Made by a program: the position numbers and the translations under genes. From Tepidibacter sp. (GTDB lineage: Bacteria > Bacillota > Clostridia > Peptostreptococcales > Peptostreptococcaceae): DNA of 64,000 nt. The first letter of the stretch is position 1. Every line of letters begins with the position of its first letter. The notes under the pieces were generated by a model. That model was not told the DNA's origin. It worked only from the letters and a program-made list of their open reading frames with translations, and ran no database searches. Below, piece after piece: positions 45,454-54,869 of this stretch. The stretch is taken from NCBI RefSeq assembly GCF_025210165.1, contig NZ_JAOASI010000031.1:1-64000 (forward strand). The letters are read 5' to 3'.

Positions 45454-45496
45454 AAAAACGCTGATCATAAAAATATTTTGATGACCAGCGTTTTTA
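45454..45496. terminator. bidirectional terminator
   Basis: AAAAACGCTG pairs with CAGCGTTTTT, with an inner TCA/TGA extension. It lies between the convergent lipoprotein and adenosine deaminase genes. Confidence 0.85.
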
Positions 45497-45500
45497 TATA

Positions 45501-46496
45501 TTAGTCTACATATTTTCTAAGTTCGTTCTTAACTTCATTAGATGTAAAAGATGCATTTACGCTATATAGATAAATTCTCTTGAAATCTTCTTCAGTTAAG
45601 CTTTTAACTTCACTTAATAGTTCAAATTCTCTATCTAAATCTATATCAGATACAGTCATATTGTCTGTATTTACACTAATTCTTATATCATCATCTAAAA
45701 AGTCTTTTATAGGATGTTCTTTGTATGCATTAACTGCCTTTGTTTGAACATTACTAGTCGGGCACATCTCAAGGGTTACTCCCATATCTTTTAGCATTTG
45801 ATATGACTTAGCACAGTCTTTGGCGAATACTCCATGACCAATTCTCTGCGCATGAAGCATCTCAATTGATTTAAATACATTCTCACCAATTCCAGTTTCT
45901 CCTGCATGAATCGTGATATTATATCCATAACTTTTAGCAAGATCAAAGGCCACTTTAAATTTTTCGGGTGGGTATAAGCTTTCACTACCTGCAAGGTCAA
46001 CTGCAACAACACCTTTTCCTAAAAACTTTTTACCTTCCTCTATTGTGAATATAGCATCATCAGCACTCATATGCCTTATACAACATAATATTACATTTGC
46101 TCTTACATCAAATTTACTCTCAGCTTCTTTAATCCCATCTAAAACACTCTGAATTATCTCATCAAACTTAAGCCCTTTAGCCATATGGAATAAAGGAGCA
46201 AATCTTATCTCTATATACTTTACATTGTATTTTGAAACATCTTCAATAAGCTCATATGTAATTCTTTTAATATTTTCCTTCGTCTGCATAACTTTATTAG
46301 CAACATCAAATTTAGCTAAGTATTCATCTAAAGAGTGACATTCTTTAGGAGCAGTTATATATTTTTTTAGTTCATCTATATCGTTAGTTGGAATATCTAT
46401 ACTATCCTTATTAGCAATATCTAATATCGTACTAGGTCTAACACTTCCATCAAGATGACAATGTAATTCTATCTTAGGTATTTTATTTAAATCCAT
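45501..46496 (-). CDS. add: adenosine deaminase
   Basis: A 331-residue zinc hydrolase that converts adenosine (and deoxyadenosine) to inosine. Zinc-site and catalytic motifs are present: LHCHLDGS (H12, H14), HAGETG near 203, the HGV histidine in RIGHGV, and SVNTDN near 285. GGGGTG on the reverse strand supports ATG at 46496 over an in-frame GTG at 46505. It stands alone and is probably part of purine salvage. Confidence 0.95.
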   Translation of the reverse strand: MDLNKIPKIELHCHLDGSVRPSTILDIANKDSIDIPTNDIDELKKYITAPKECHSLDEYLAKFDVANKVMQTKENIKRITYELIEDVSKYNVKYIEIRFAPLFHMAKGLKFDEIIQSVLDGIKEAESKFDVRANVILCCIRHMSADDAIFTIEEGKKFLGKGVVAVDLAGSESLYPPEKFKVAFDLAKSYGYNITIHAGETGIGENVFKSIEMLHAQRIGHGVFAKDCAKSYQMLKDMGVTLEMCPTSNVQTKAVNAYKEHPIKDFLDDDIRISVNTDNMTVSDIDLDREFELLSEVKSLTEEDFKRIYLYSVNASFTSNEVKNELRKYVD

Positions 46497-46672
46497 TAAA
46501 ATCACCCCTTAATGTGTATTATAGGATATTGTACCATAGGAATCGGTTTCATACTATATTTTTTTGAAATAAAATCAAAAAAAATATAGTGTGAAAATAA
46601 TTACATAAATAACCATAAATATACAAATGGTGTATAATAGTTATTATAATATAAAGAAAGAGAGGTATTTAA

Positions 46673-47425
46673 ATGGAAATGGTAGAAATGTACGAGAATA
46701 ATAATATAAATAATTTTATTTTAGATATTATGAATAGTATGTCCTTATTAGCTGGAGTAAGCATTGTAATTAGTATATGCAAGGTTCTATTTTTTATATT
46801 TACAGTTGTTTATGTATATAAAGATAGCAAGAATAAAGCACTAGATACTATCTTATGGACAATAACTACTATATTTGTCCCATATCACCTAGGATTTCTT
46901 ACATATCTTATAATTAGCTATAAAAATAATTTTTACAATGAAGTACAATGTAATTCACATAATAAAGATATTCCTAAAAGAATAAGAATTGATAAAAGAA
47001 TTATAAAAAAAATATTAATTATATTTATTTTAATTACATCTTTGCTTGGAGGGTCATTATTAACCGTTAAGGTTATACATAATGGAATAGATAGGTATAA
47101 AAAAGCTGTTAATGGGGAAGTAATTAAGACTGATAATTCATTTGAAAGTAGTTATTTAAAATTCAACTCAAGTGAGGAAGCAGAAATAAGATATCATGAA
47201 GATGGAAATCTTAAGATAAATTATAAATCTAAGGTTAAAAAAGGTACTTTGAAGCTGGGGGTTTATAAATACAATGGAGAAGTAGTTACAACTTTTCATA
47301 CAAATAAAAAATCGAGTATAAGTATACCTATTAAGAAGAATACTATATATAGACTTATTGCTACTGGAGAAAACACAAAGGGCTATTATGAAGTTGACTG
47401 GGAATTTGAACCTGAAGAAGATTGA
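46673..47425 (+). CDS. membrane protein of unknown function
   Basis: A 250-residue protein with three hydrophobic segments: about 23-45 (VSIVISICKVLFFIFTVVYV), 60-82 and 118-138 (ILIIFILITSLLGGSLL). The first two, with YKDSKNKALDTILW between, resemble a small PLDc_N-like membrane module. The C-terminal 100 residues are probably outside and beta-rich (strands such as GTLKLGVYKYNGEVVTT), ending in an acidic tail. AGAGAGG precedes ATG. No partner gene is obvious. Confidence 0.65.
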   Translation: MEMVEMYENNNINNFILDIMNSMSLLAGVSIVISICKVLFFIFTVVYVYKDSKNKALDTILWTITTIFVPYHLGFLTYLIISYKNNFYNEVQCNSHNKDIPKRIRIDKRIIKKILIIFILITSLLGGSLLTVKVIHNGIDRYKKAVNGEVIKTDNSFESSYLKFNSSEEAEIRYHEDGNLKINYKSKVKKGTLKLGVYKYNGEVVTTFHTNKKSSISIPIKKNTIYRLIATGENTKGYYEVDWEFEPEED

Positions 47426-47539
47426 TATATTGTATGCTATAGCTTTCATGAAAGCTATGGCATTTATTGTATTAAAAAATTTTTAATACAAGTGTCATTT
47501 TTTTTAATATAGTGGTGTTTATATATATGAAAGCAGGAG

Positions 47540-48076
47540 GTGATTAAGATTTTTGGGATCCTAAGAAAAAAACAATTAAAAGAAGAAGAATTTCAATTAA
47601 ACTACGAAAAATATTATCCCGTAGTATATAAACAATTATATTATTTATTAGGAAGTAATGAATTAGCAGAGGATATAACTCAAGAAGTATTTATAAGGTA
47701 TTATAATGCAAAAGAGGAGATAGAGTTTGTAGGAGCCTGGCTATCTAAAGTCGCTACTAATTTGGCATTTAATCACATAAGAGGTGAAAAAAGAAGAGTA
47801 AAAAGAGAAGAAAATATGTTAGAGGATACAAATAATATATTCGCTATAGAAGATGAAATATTTAGAAATGAGCAGATAGAAGCAGTTAGAAATATTTTAT
47901 CTAGTCTTTCAAATGAACAAAGTACATGTCTTATTTTAAAGTTTTCAGGATACTCTTATGAAGAAATACACAATGCAACCAATATTCCTAAAAATAATAT
48001 AGGACAGATTATAGCGCGAGGAAAGAAAAAGTTTTTAAAACTATATAAAGGAGAAGGTGATTTTAATGTGTTATGA
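47540..48076 (+). CDS. ECF-type RNA polymerase sigma factor
   Basis: A sigma-70 family, extracytoplasmic-function type factor of about 175 residues. Region 2 (LLGSNELAEDITQEVFIRYY, WLSKVATNLAFNHIR) and region 4 (LSNEQSTCLILKFSGYSYEE, then NNIGQIIARGKKKFL) are both intact. The start is unusual: the only canonical in-frame codon is GTG at 47540, which lies inside the ribosome site AGGAGGTGA. A correctly spaced start would be ATT at 47549, 8 nt after GGAGG. It overlaps the anti-sigma gene by 11 bp and heads a four-gene operon. Confidence 0.88.
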   Translation: MIKIFGILRKKQLKEEEFQLNYEKYYPVVYKQLYYLLGSNELAEDITQEVFIRYYNAKEEIEFVGAWLSKVATNLAFNHIRGEKRRVKREENMLEDTNNIFAIEDEIFRNEQIEAVRNILSSLSNEQSTCLILKFSGYSYEEIHNATNIPKNNIGQIIARGKKKFLKLYKGEGDFNVL

Positions 48077-49169
48077 AGAAAAGATACTTCAACAAATAAT
48101 AGATAATACGTATGAAGGTGATTTAGATGAGGTATTAAAACATATAAATTCTTGTTCAATTTGTAAAGAAAGATACAATGCATTAAGTCATCAAGACGAA
48201 TTAATAAAAAACTTACTAAACAAGGATTTAGAAATACCATCAAGACCTATTATAAATATAGAAAAAAGGAGAAAAATAAATATGAATAAAAATATGAAAA
48301 AATGGACGGCAGTAGCTGCTGGATTAGTTGTTTGTGCAGGATTAGTATTTGCAGAACCTGTTAGAGTAATGGCAGAGGATTTCTTAAAGATTTTTAGAGT
48401 TCAAGAAGTAAAAACTGTTGCTATTAGTCTGAAAGATATAAGAGAAATTGAAGCACTATTTGAAAAAGGTAAGGGTGAGCTTAAAATTGGGGAAATAGGA
48501 AATATAAGTGTAACTTCACAAGAAGAAGTACTACCAGGCTTAGATAACCCAACAGAAGATACAATAAAAAAAGAATTAAAAATAGACAATATAATCAAAT
48601 TACCTAAGAATTTTAAATATGAATATGTAAATAAAATTCCAGCATCTAATTTAAATATGAAATTAGATGTAGATAAAGCGAATGATTTATTAGCTTATTT
48701 GGGAGAAGATATTAAACTTCCAAAAACTTTAGATAATAAGAACTTTGCTATTAGCTTTGAAGATTCTATGTCATATACAATGAATAAACAAGAACAAAAT
48801 AATAAAAATAGAATGGAAACTTATATACAAGTTGTACAAATGAAAAAACCAGAGATTAAAATGCCAAAGGATGTAGATGAAAAAGATTTAATAAATACGT
48901 TAATTACTATGAAAATATTACCAGAAAATTTAAAGAGACAATTTGCAGCTATAGATAAGCTAGAATCTACACTTGTAATACCATATAATCCAGAATCTCA
49001 AATAAAGAAAGATATATCTATTAATGGACAAACTGCTGTATTAATAAAAAATAATGAAGAATCGGATTATCATATAAGTATATTTTTTAACTATGAAGGA
49101 AATACGTATATAATAAACAGTGATTATGAAGAAAAAGAGGTAATACAAGCTATTGAGGAGATGTTTTAA
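48066..49169 (+). CDS. membrane anti-sigma factor
   Basis: A 367-residue protein. The N-terminus has a zinc anti-sigma-like motif (HINSCSICKERY, Hx3CxxC), followed by one transmembrane segment (about 82-100, AVAAGLVVCAGLVFA) and a 260-residue external domain without a recognised family. It should hold the ECF factor at the membrane until a signal arrives. AGGAGAAGG supports ATG 48066 over an in-frame GTG at 48057. Overlap with the sigma gene indicates coupled translation; the transporter genes follow directly. Confidence 0.82.
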   Translation: MCYEEKILQQIIDNTYEGDLDEVLKHINSCSICKERYNALSHQDELIKNLLNKDLEIPSRPIINIEKRRKINMNKNMKKWTAVAAGLVVCAGLVFAEPVRVMAEDFLKIFRVQEVKTVAISLKDIREIEALFEKGKGELKIGEIGNISVTSQEEVLPGLDNPTEDTIKKELKIDNIIKLPKNFKYEYVNKIPASNLNMKLDVDKANDLLAYLGEDIKLPKTLDNKNFAISFEDSMSYTMNKQEQNNKNRMETYIQVVQMKKPEIKMPKDVDEKDLINTLITMKILPENLKRQFAAIDKLESTLVIPYNPESQIKKDISINGQTAVLIKNNEESDYHISIFFNYEGNTYIINSDYEEKEVIQAIEEMF

Positions 49170-49171
49170 TT

Positions 49172-50071
49172 ATGGTTATACAAACTTACAATTTAACTAA
49201 GCAATTCAATGGGAAAGGCGGTTTTGGTAATATTTCCCTCTCTGTTAGAGAGGGGGAAGTTTTTAGTTTTCTTGGGAAAAATGGTGCTGGGAAAAGTACA
49301 TTCGTAAGAACTCTTCTTGGAATACTTTACCCAACATCAGGAAATGCCACTATTCTTGGCAAAAGAATAGGTAATGTAGAGGTTAGAAAGGAAATAGGAT
49401 ATTTACCAGAACTTTTTCAATACCATAATTGGCTTACGGGATATGAACTTTTATTCAATCATGGTCTTTTATACAAAATGAATAAGCAAGATATAAAATA
49501 TAGAATAGAGGAAGTTCTTTTAATAGTAGGACTTAAGGGTCACGAAAATAAGAAATTAAAAGAATATAGTAAGGGTATGAAGCAAAGAATAGGGCTTGGA
49601 TGTGCTATTCTTTCAAATCCTAAAATATTATTCTTAGATGAGCCTACAAGTGCTCTAGATCCTGTAGGAAGAAAGCAAGTTCGTGATATTATATCTAACT
49701 TAAAAAAACAAGGAAAGACAATATTTTTAAACACTCACTTGTTAAGTGAAGTTGAAATGATATCAGATAGAGTTGCTATATTAGATAAAGGTCAGATGAA
49801 AAAGATAGGAACAATGACTGAACTGATAAATTCACCTGTAATAGTTTCTGTAGAAAATATAAATGAGAATATGGTAAGTGAATTAAAAAAATTTGATCCT
49901 ATCGTTAATATATCAAACAATCAAATTGAAATATGTGTAGATGATAGTAATATTCCAAAGGTTGCAAATACAATAGTTAGAAATGATGGATTAATATATA
50001 TGATAAAGAGAAAAGAAAATCTACTAGAAGAATTATTTATAAATACCGTGGGAGAGGAGGATGAAAGATGA
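49172..50071 (+). CDS. ABC transporter ATP-binding protein
   Basis: A 299-residue ATPase: Walker A GKNGAGKST, signature YSKGMKQRIGLGCAI, Walker B KILFLDEPTSALDP, H-loop NTHL. The 85-residue C-terminal extension is typical of ATPases paired with ABC-2 permeases. It starts 2 bp after the anti-sigma gene and overlaps the permease gene by 4 bp (ATGA). It is the third gene of an ECF operon, so it is likely induced by the envelope signal that frees the sigma factor. An exporter for a peptide or lipid-targeting antibiotic is inferred. Confidence 0.9.
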   Translation: MVIQTYNLTKQFNGKGGFGNISLSVREGEVFSFLGKNGAGKSTFVRTLLGILYPTSGNATILGKRIGNVEVRKEIGYLPELFQYHNWLTGYELLFNHGLLYKMNKQDIKYRIEEVLLIVGLKGHENKKLKEYSKGMKQRIGLGCAILSNPKILFLDEPTSALDPVGRKQVRDIISNLKKQGKTIFLNTHLLSEVEMISDRVAILDKGQMKKIGTMTELINSPVIVSVENINENMVSELKKFDPIVNISNNQIEICVDDSNIPKVANTIVRNDGLIYMIKRKENLLEELFINTVGEEDER

Positions 50072-50919
50072 GTACAATAATAAGGCTTACCTTTATTGAA
50101 ATAAGAAAGAAAAAAATACTTTACTTAACTCTTGCACTTACAGTAGCTTTTCTAATATTATACGGTACTGCACTAAATTATGCATATGACTCACTAGAAA
50201 TTCAAGAAGCATTTATGAGAACTACTATTTCAAGTCAGCTTATAACTATGGGAATTTATGCAATGATATTTATAATATCTTTTTTATCCATTTTTTCAAG
50301 TGTTGGAGCTATTTCATCTGAAATAGAAAATGGAACTTATGATGCTATACTGGCAAAACCTATAAAAAGGTATGAAATAGTTTTTGGAAAATTTATAGGA
50401 GTATTATTAGTGTTAATACCATATATTACATTCTTTTATTCTAGTATAATAGGTCTTAATATATTTTTTGGAAAAGGGATGATAGTTAATTTAGCATTTA
50501 AGTCTATATTAAAGTCTTTATTAACACTGTACCTTTTACCGATCTTACTTACATCAATAGGAATATTTTTTAGCTCTTTTATGTCGACAATGGCATCTGG
50601 AGTTATATTAGTTATAATGTATTTTTGTGCTATGATAGGTGGTTTTTTAGAGCAAATATCTATAGCTATTACTATTGAATCCACAAAACAAGCTTTGAAC
50701 AACATAGGGATTATAACGAGCCTTATTATGCCATCAGATGTGATTTATAGAAAGACTTCTTCACTGTTATTTACTACATCATCAGGATTAAATTTGAGCA
50801 TAAGTAGTTTTATTAGTTCAAATACTCAGCCAAGCTCTGCTATGATGATTTATATTATAGTTTATATATTGAGTATGATAATATTAGCTGTTAGAAAATT
50901 TCAAAGAAGGGATTTATAG
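50068..50919 (+). CDS. ABC-2 type permease subunit
   Basis: A 283-residue membrane protein with six predicted helices. The segment ISSEIENGTYDAILAKPIKRYEIVFGKF is the classic cytoplasmic coupling stretch of ABC-2 permeases (as in NosY/GldF-like proteins). Its start overlaps the ATPase stop (ATGA). It is the last gene of the sigma/anti-sigma/ABC operon and is followed by a strong terminator. Confidence 0.88.
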   Translation: MSTIIRLTFIEIRKKKILYLTLALTVAFLILYGTALNYAYDSLEIQEAFMRTTISSQLITMGIYAMIFIISFLSIFSSVGAISSEIENGTYDAILAKPIKRYEIVFGKFIGVLLVLIPYITFFYSSIIGLNIFFGKGMIVNLAFKSILKSLLTLYLLPILLTSIGIFFSSFMSTMASGVILVIMYFCAMIGGFLEQISIAITIESTKQALNNIGIITSLIMPSDVIYRKTSSLLFTTSSGLNLSISSFISSNTQPSSAMMIYIIVYILSMIILAVRKFQRRDL

Positions 50920-50925
50920 ACATGA

Positions 50926-50960
50926 AAAACACACTAGAATTAGATAGTGTGTTTTGTTTG
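50926..50960 (+). terminator. terminator of the ECF operon
   Basis: AAAACACACTA pairs perfectly with TAGTGTGTTTT, followed by GTTTG. Confidence 0.85.
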
Positions 50961-51025
50961 TAATTGTTTGATTTTTTCTAATTATTATAATAAACTTAAT
51001 TATAGAATTAATTAAGGAGCTAATT

Positions 51026-52612
51026 ATGAAAAAAAGTCTTTCTTTTCAAACTAAAATTGCTATGCTAATAATTGTATTAATTCTTGTATCAATAGGAATG
51101 AGTATTTTATTTGTAGGAAAATGGTCACTAGATAATATACAAAATAAGGTAGAAGACAACATAAAAAATATATCAGTAATATTATCAAGCTCGCCTGATA
51201 TTCAAAAGGGCTTGAAGCAAAAAGATTTCACAAAAATTCAAAAAAGTATGCATAAGTTATTAGAAGAATTAGATGGAGTAGATATTATTACTATAGCTGA
51301 TATGAATGGCATAAGATATGCTCACCCAAACCAAGACAAGCTTGGGAAGCATTTTGTAGGAGGAGATGAGCAAAAGGTTATAAATGAAGGCGTTGGATAT
51401 ATATCACAAGCAAAGGGAACACTTGGAATTTCCATTAGGGCTTTTGAACCTATTTTTTATGAACAAGATCAAATTGGGTTTGTAATGGTTGGAGTACTAT
51501 ATAAAGATATTAAAGAATTCAGAGCGGATGCACTTATAACTATATGCGGATTTACTTTGTTTGGAATAATTTTGGGAATAATAGGTGCATTAATAATTGC
51601 AAAAAGAACAAAAGATAGCCTTTTAGGATTAGAGCCTTATGAAATTGTATATTTGTATAAGGAAAATAGAGCTATGCTTGAATCTATAATGGAAGGGATT
51701 ATTGCTATTGATTCAAAAGGAAGGATTACTTTAGTTAATGACTATGCTATAAAGGTACTTAATATAAAAAAACCAAATGTAGTAGGAGAATATGTATTAG
51801 ATGTATTTCCAACAAGTAGATTATTAGAAGTCTTAAAAAGTGGAGAATGTGAGTATAACCAAGAACAAATTATTAATGATACAGTGATATTGACTAATAG
51901 GGTTCCTATGAAGGATGGAGATGAAATTATAGGAGCTATGGCATCTTTTAATGATAGAACAAAGGTTAAAAGATTAGCAGAAGAAATTACAGGTGTAAGA
52001 CAAATTATTCAAGCACTAAGGGCAAATACTCATGAGTTTATGAATAAATTACATGTTATATTAGGTCTTGTAAAGTTAAATGCGATAGATGAACTAAGAA
52101 TGTATATCAAAGATATTGTAAAAGAACAAGAGCAAATGAGATTTTTCCTTACGAAGAATATAAAAAATACAACTATATCAGCGATTATACTAGGTAAGTT
52201 AAATAGAGCTAAAGAATTAAATATTGATATTGAATTATGTGAAAATTGTTATCTTGAGAAACACTATAAAAATATTCAGAATGAAAATTTACTTACGATT
52301 ATTGGAAATTTACTAGATAATGCTATGGAGGCTATAATTAGAAAAGGAGAAGATGGGGAAGTTTATTTTAGAATAGAAGATGTCAATGATTTTGTAGAAA
52401 TAGAGGTTAATGATAATGGAATAGGCATAGAAGATAAAAATATAGAACATATATTCAAAAGAGGTTTTACTACTAAAAAAGATGAAGGAGGAATAGGATT
52501 ATTCTTAGTTCAAAAAAGTATTAATCAGTTAAAAGGAAAGCTACTTATAGACTCTAAGTATAAAGAAGGTACAAGTGTTTTAGTTAGAATACCTAAGGAG
52601 GAAAAAGTATGA
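51026..52612 (+). CDS. sensor histidine kinase, DcuS/CitA/MaeK type
   Basis: A 528-residue kinase: transmembrane segment 1 (about 9-29), periplasmic-type sCache/CitA sensor (about 35-165, with MNGIRYAHPNQDKLGKHFVG), segment 2 (about 170-192), PAS domain (about 215-310), phospho-acceptor H336 in HEFMNKLHVILGL, and ATPase domain (NLLDNAMEAI, NDNGIGI, GGIGLFLV). This group senses C4-dicarboxylates, citrate or malate. It overlaps the response regulator gene by 4 bp. Malic enzyme and a 2-hydroxycarboxylate transporter follow, so malate is the likely ligand (compare lactic-acid-bacterial MaeKR; family knowledge, not proof). Confidence 0.92.
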   Translation: MKKSLSFQTKIAMLIIVLILVSIGMSILFVGKWSLDNIQNKVEDNIKNISVILSSSPDIQKGLKQKDFTKIQKSMHKLLEELDGVDIITIADMNGIRYAHPNQDKLGKHFVGGDEQKVINEGVGYISQAKGTLGISIRAFEPIFYEQDQIGFVMVGVLYKDIKEFRADALITICGFTLFGIILGIIGALIIAKRTKDSLLGLEPYEIVYLYKENRAMLESIMEGIIAIDSKGRITLVNDYAIKVLNIKKPNVVGEYVLDVFPTSRLLEVLKSGECEYNQEQIINDTVILTNRVPMKDGDEIIGAMASFNDRTKVKRLAEEITGVRQIIQALRANTHEFMNKLHVILGLVKLNAIDELRMYIKDIVKEQEQMRFFLTKNIKNTTISAIILGKLNRAKELNIDIELCENCYLEKHYKNIQNENLLTIIGNLLDNAMEAIIRKGEDGEVYFRIEDVNDFVEIEVNDNGIGIEDKNIEHIFKRGFTTKKDEGGIGLFLVQKSINQLKGKLLIDSKYKEGTSVLVRIPKEEKV

Positions 52613-53289
52613 TTTATGTACTTGTAGTAGAAGATGATCCTATGCTGGCAGAATTAAATAAAAGATTTATCAATAAAATAGATGGGTTTAAGGTAAAATC
52701 TATTGCAAATAATGGAGAAGATGCTATTCAGATAATAAATGATACAAAAATTGATTTAGTAATACTAGATATTTATATGCCTAAGCTAGATGGTATGGAA
52801 TTGTTTAGAAGTGTTAGAAACCAAAATAAAATGGTAGATTTTATTTTGGTTACAGCTGCAAATGATACAGATAAGATTAATGAAGCATTAAAATTAGGTG
52901 CAGTAGATTATTTAGTAAAGCCGTTTGAATTTGAGAGGTTGGAAAAATCATTATTAAATTATAAAGATAGAAAAAATATATTGGTGAGAAAAGCGTTTAT
53001 AGAACAAAGGGAAATAGATAAGTTATTTATGAACTTGGACAAGGAATATAAAGAAAAAGATTTAAAAAAAGGACTTCATAGATTTACTTTGAATAGGATA
53101 ATTAAATTTTTAAAAGAAAACAAAGATGACTTATTATCTAGCGAAGTGATATCCGAAAATATGAGTATGTCAAAAGTTACTATTAGAAGATATTTAGATT
53201 ATCTAGATGAAATAGGAAGTATTGATAAAAAGATAGAATATGGCTCTAGAGGGAGACCTTCATATCTTTACAAATATAAACCTGACTAA
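52609..53289 (+). CDS. response regulator, CitB/DcuR/MaeR type
   Basis: A 226-residue regulator. The receiver domain has the acidic pair VVEDDP and phospho-acceptor D54 in VILDIYMPK, plus the Thr/Lys of TAAND and LVKPFEF. The C-terminal half carries a helix-turn-helix (SEVISENMSMSKVTIRRYLDYL) of the CitB type. It overlaps the kinase gene (ATGA) and ends at a terminator. It likely activates the malic enzyme and transporter genes downstream. Confidence 0.92.
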   Translation: MIYVLVVEDDPMLAELNKRFINKIDGFKVKSIANNGEDAIQIINDTKIDLVILDIYMPKLDGMELFRSVRNQNKMVDFILVTAANDTDKINEALKLGAVDYLVKPFEFERLEKSLLNYKDRKNILVRKAFIEQREIDKLFMNLDKEYKEKDLKKGLHRFTLNRIIKFLKENKDDLLSSEVISENMSMSKVTIRRYLDYLDEIGSIDKKIEYGSRGRPSYLYKYKPD

Positions 53290-53294
53290 AAAAT

Positions 53295-53334
53295 AAAACT
53301 CTTATTGATAATATATTATCAATAAGAGTTTTTT
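53295..53334 (+). terminator. terminator of the two-component operon
   Basis: AAAACTCTTATTGATA pairs perfectly with TATCAATAAGAGTTTT, then TT. The malic enzyme gene therefore needs its own promoter within the AT-rich 53335-53505. Confidence 0.88.
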
Positions 53335-53509
53335 GATTTATGGATAACATTGATTGAACATCTGAAATTGAAAAATAAATAACGAAATGTTTTTAATTTA
53401 CAAAATATTTATAATAAGTTATAAATATTGAAAATGATTATGAAAAAACATACTATTTAATATAAAAGAGTATGTAGATTTAATTTGAAGCATAAAGGAG
53501 AGATAAAAT

Positions 53510-54685
53510 ATGGATTATTCTAAAAAAGCATTAGAGGTTCATGAGGAATATAAAGGAAAGATTAGTGTAGTATCTAAGGTTGCTGTAACTAATAAGGATG
53601 AATTGAGTGTAGCATATACACCTGGTGTTGCACAGCCATGTAGAGAAATTGCAAAAAATAAGGAAGATGTATATAAATATACTTCAAAGGGGAATTTAGT
53701 TGCCATTGTGAGTGATGGAACTGCTGTACTTGGACTTGGAGATATTGGTCCTGAGGCTGCAATGCCTGTAATGGAAGGAAAAGCTGTACTTTTTAAAGAG
53801 TTTGCAGGAGTAGATGCATTTCCTATATGTGTTGATACAAAAGATGTAGATGAAATTGTTGATTTGGTAAAAAAAATAGCACCTACATTTGGAGGAATTA
53901 ATCTTGAGGATATTTCAGCTCCAAGATGTATTGAAATTGAAAGAAGACTTAAAGAGGAATTAGATATTCCAGTATTTCATGATGATCAACATGGAACTGC
54001 TATTGTAACAACAGCAGGATTAATAAATTCATTAAAATTAGTAAATAAAAAATGGGAAGATATAAAAATTGTAGTAAATGGATCAGGGTCAGCAGGATCT
54101 GCAATTGTTAAGATGTTACTGAATATGAATGCTAAAAATATTTTAGTATGTGGTAAAAATGGGATACTATATCAAGGAAAAGAAAATAATGATGCATTAA
54201 AAGAAGAAATATCTAGAATTACAAACCCTAATAGTGAAAAAGGAAAATTAGAAGATGCTATAAAAAATGCTGATGTATTCATTGGAGTTTCAGCACCAAA
54301 TGTTGTTACAAAAGAGATGATAGCTTCTATGAATAAGGACGCAATTGTATTTGCTATGGCAAATCCTATTCCTGAAATTATGCCTCATTTAGCAAAAGAG
54401 GCTGGAGCAAGAGTAGTAGGTTCAGGAAGATCTGATTTTGCAAATCAAATAAATAATGTTTTGGCATTTCCAGGAATATTCAAGGGTGCTTTGGCAGTAA
54501 GAGCAAGTGATATTAATGAAGAAATGAAGGTTGCTGCAGCTAATGCTATTGCGCAAATAATACAAGACAGTGAACTAAATGAGGATTATATTATTCCAAA
54601 ACCTTTTGATATAAGAATAGTTGAAGTTGTTGCAAATGCTGTTGAAAAGGCTGCTAAAGATACTGGAATTTCAAGAATATTATAG
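53510..54685 (+). CDS. NAD(P)-dependent malic enzyme
   Basis: A 391-residue short malic enzyme that decarboxylates malate to pyruvate. Seen: the catalytic Tyr in AYTPGVAQPCREI, metal ligands in INLEDISAPRCFE-like EDISAPRC and PVFHDDQHGTAIV, and the nucleotide fold VVNGSGSAGSAIVKM. It lies between a DcuS/MaeK-type two-component system and a 2-hydroxycarboxylate transporter, the arrangement of malate-use (mae) clusters. AAGGAGAG precedes ATG. A repeat copy lies between it and the transporter gene. Confidence 0.93.
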   Translation: MDYSKKALEVHEEYKGKISVVSKVAVTNKDELSVAYTPGVAQPCREIAKNKEDVYKYTSKGNLVAIVSDGTAVLGLGDIGPEAAMPVMEGKAVLFKEFAGVDAFPICVDTKDVDEIVDLVKKIAPTFGGINLEDISAPRCIEIERRLKEELDIPVFHDDQHGTAIVTTAGLINSLKLVNKKWEDIKIVVNGSGSAGSAIVKMLLNMNAKNILVCGKNGILYQGKENNDALKEEISRITNPNSEKGKLEDAIKNADVFIGVSAPNVVTKEMIASMNKDAIVFAMANPIPEIMPHLAKEAGARVVGSGRSDFANQINNVLAFPGIFKGALAVRASDINEEMKVAAANAIAQIIQDSELNEDYIIPKPFDIRIVEVVANAVEKAAKDTGISRIL

Positions 54686-54734
54686 TTTAGAATTATATTG
54701 ATTTTTATGCTTAAGGATATTATATGATTTTAAA

Positions 54735-54846
54735 TCTGCGGATAATATTAATGAAAAGACTGCACTTGAAACTATTTTTGAGCAACGGAGCCCGTAGGTA
54801 TGGTTGGCGACATGAGTCACCGCGTTAGCGAGTAGACGAATTTTTA
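54735..54846 (+). repeat. dispersed structured repeat RPT1, copy 4
   Basis: CTTGAAACTATTTTTGAGCA through GGAGCCCGTAGG to GAGTAGACGAATTTTT. The DnaA-box-like part is degenerate (TGCGGATAA). Stems CCgtaGG and CGCgttaGCG can form. It fills the gap between malic enzyme and transporter genes, so it may be in their shared transcript. Confidence 0.85.
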
Positions 54847-54869
54847 TAAAATAAAGAAGGAGGGATAGT

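Noticed and set aside
47432-47463. Palindrome GCTATAGCTTTCATGAAAGCTATGGC as a terminator
   Set aside because: The stem is good but no T-run follows; it could be a weak or Rho-assisted site, so it was not listed.
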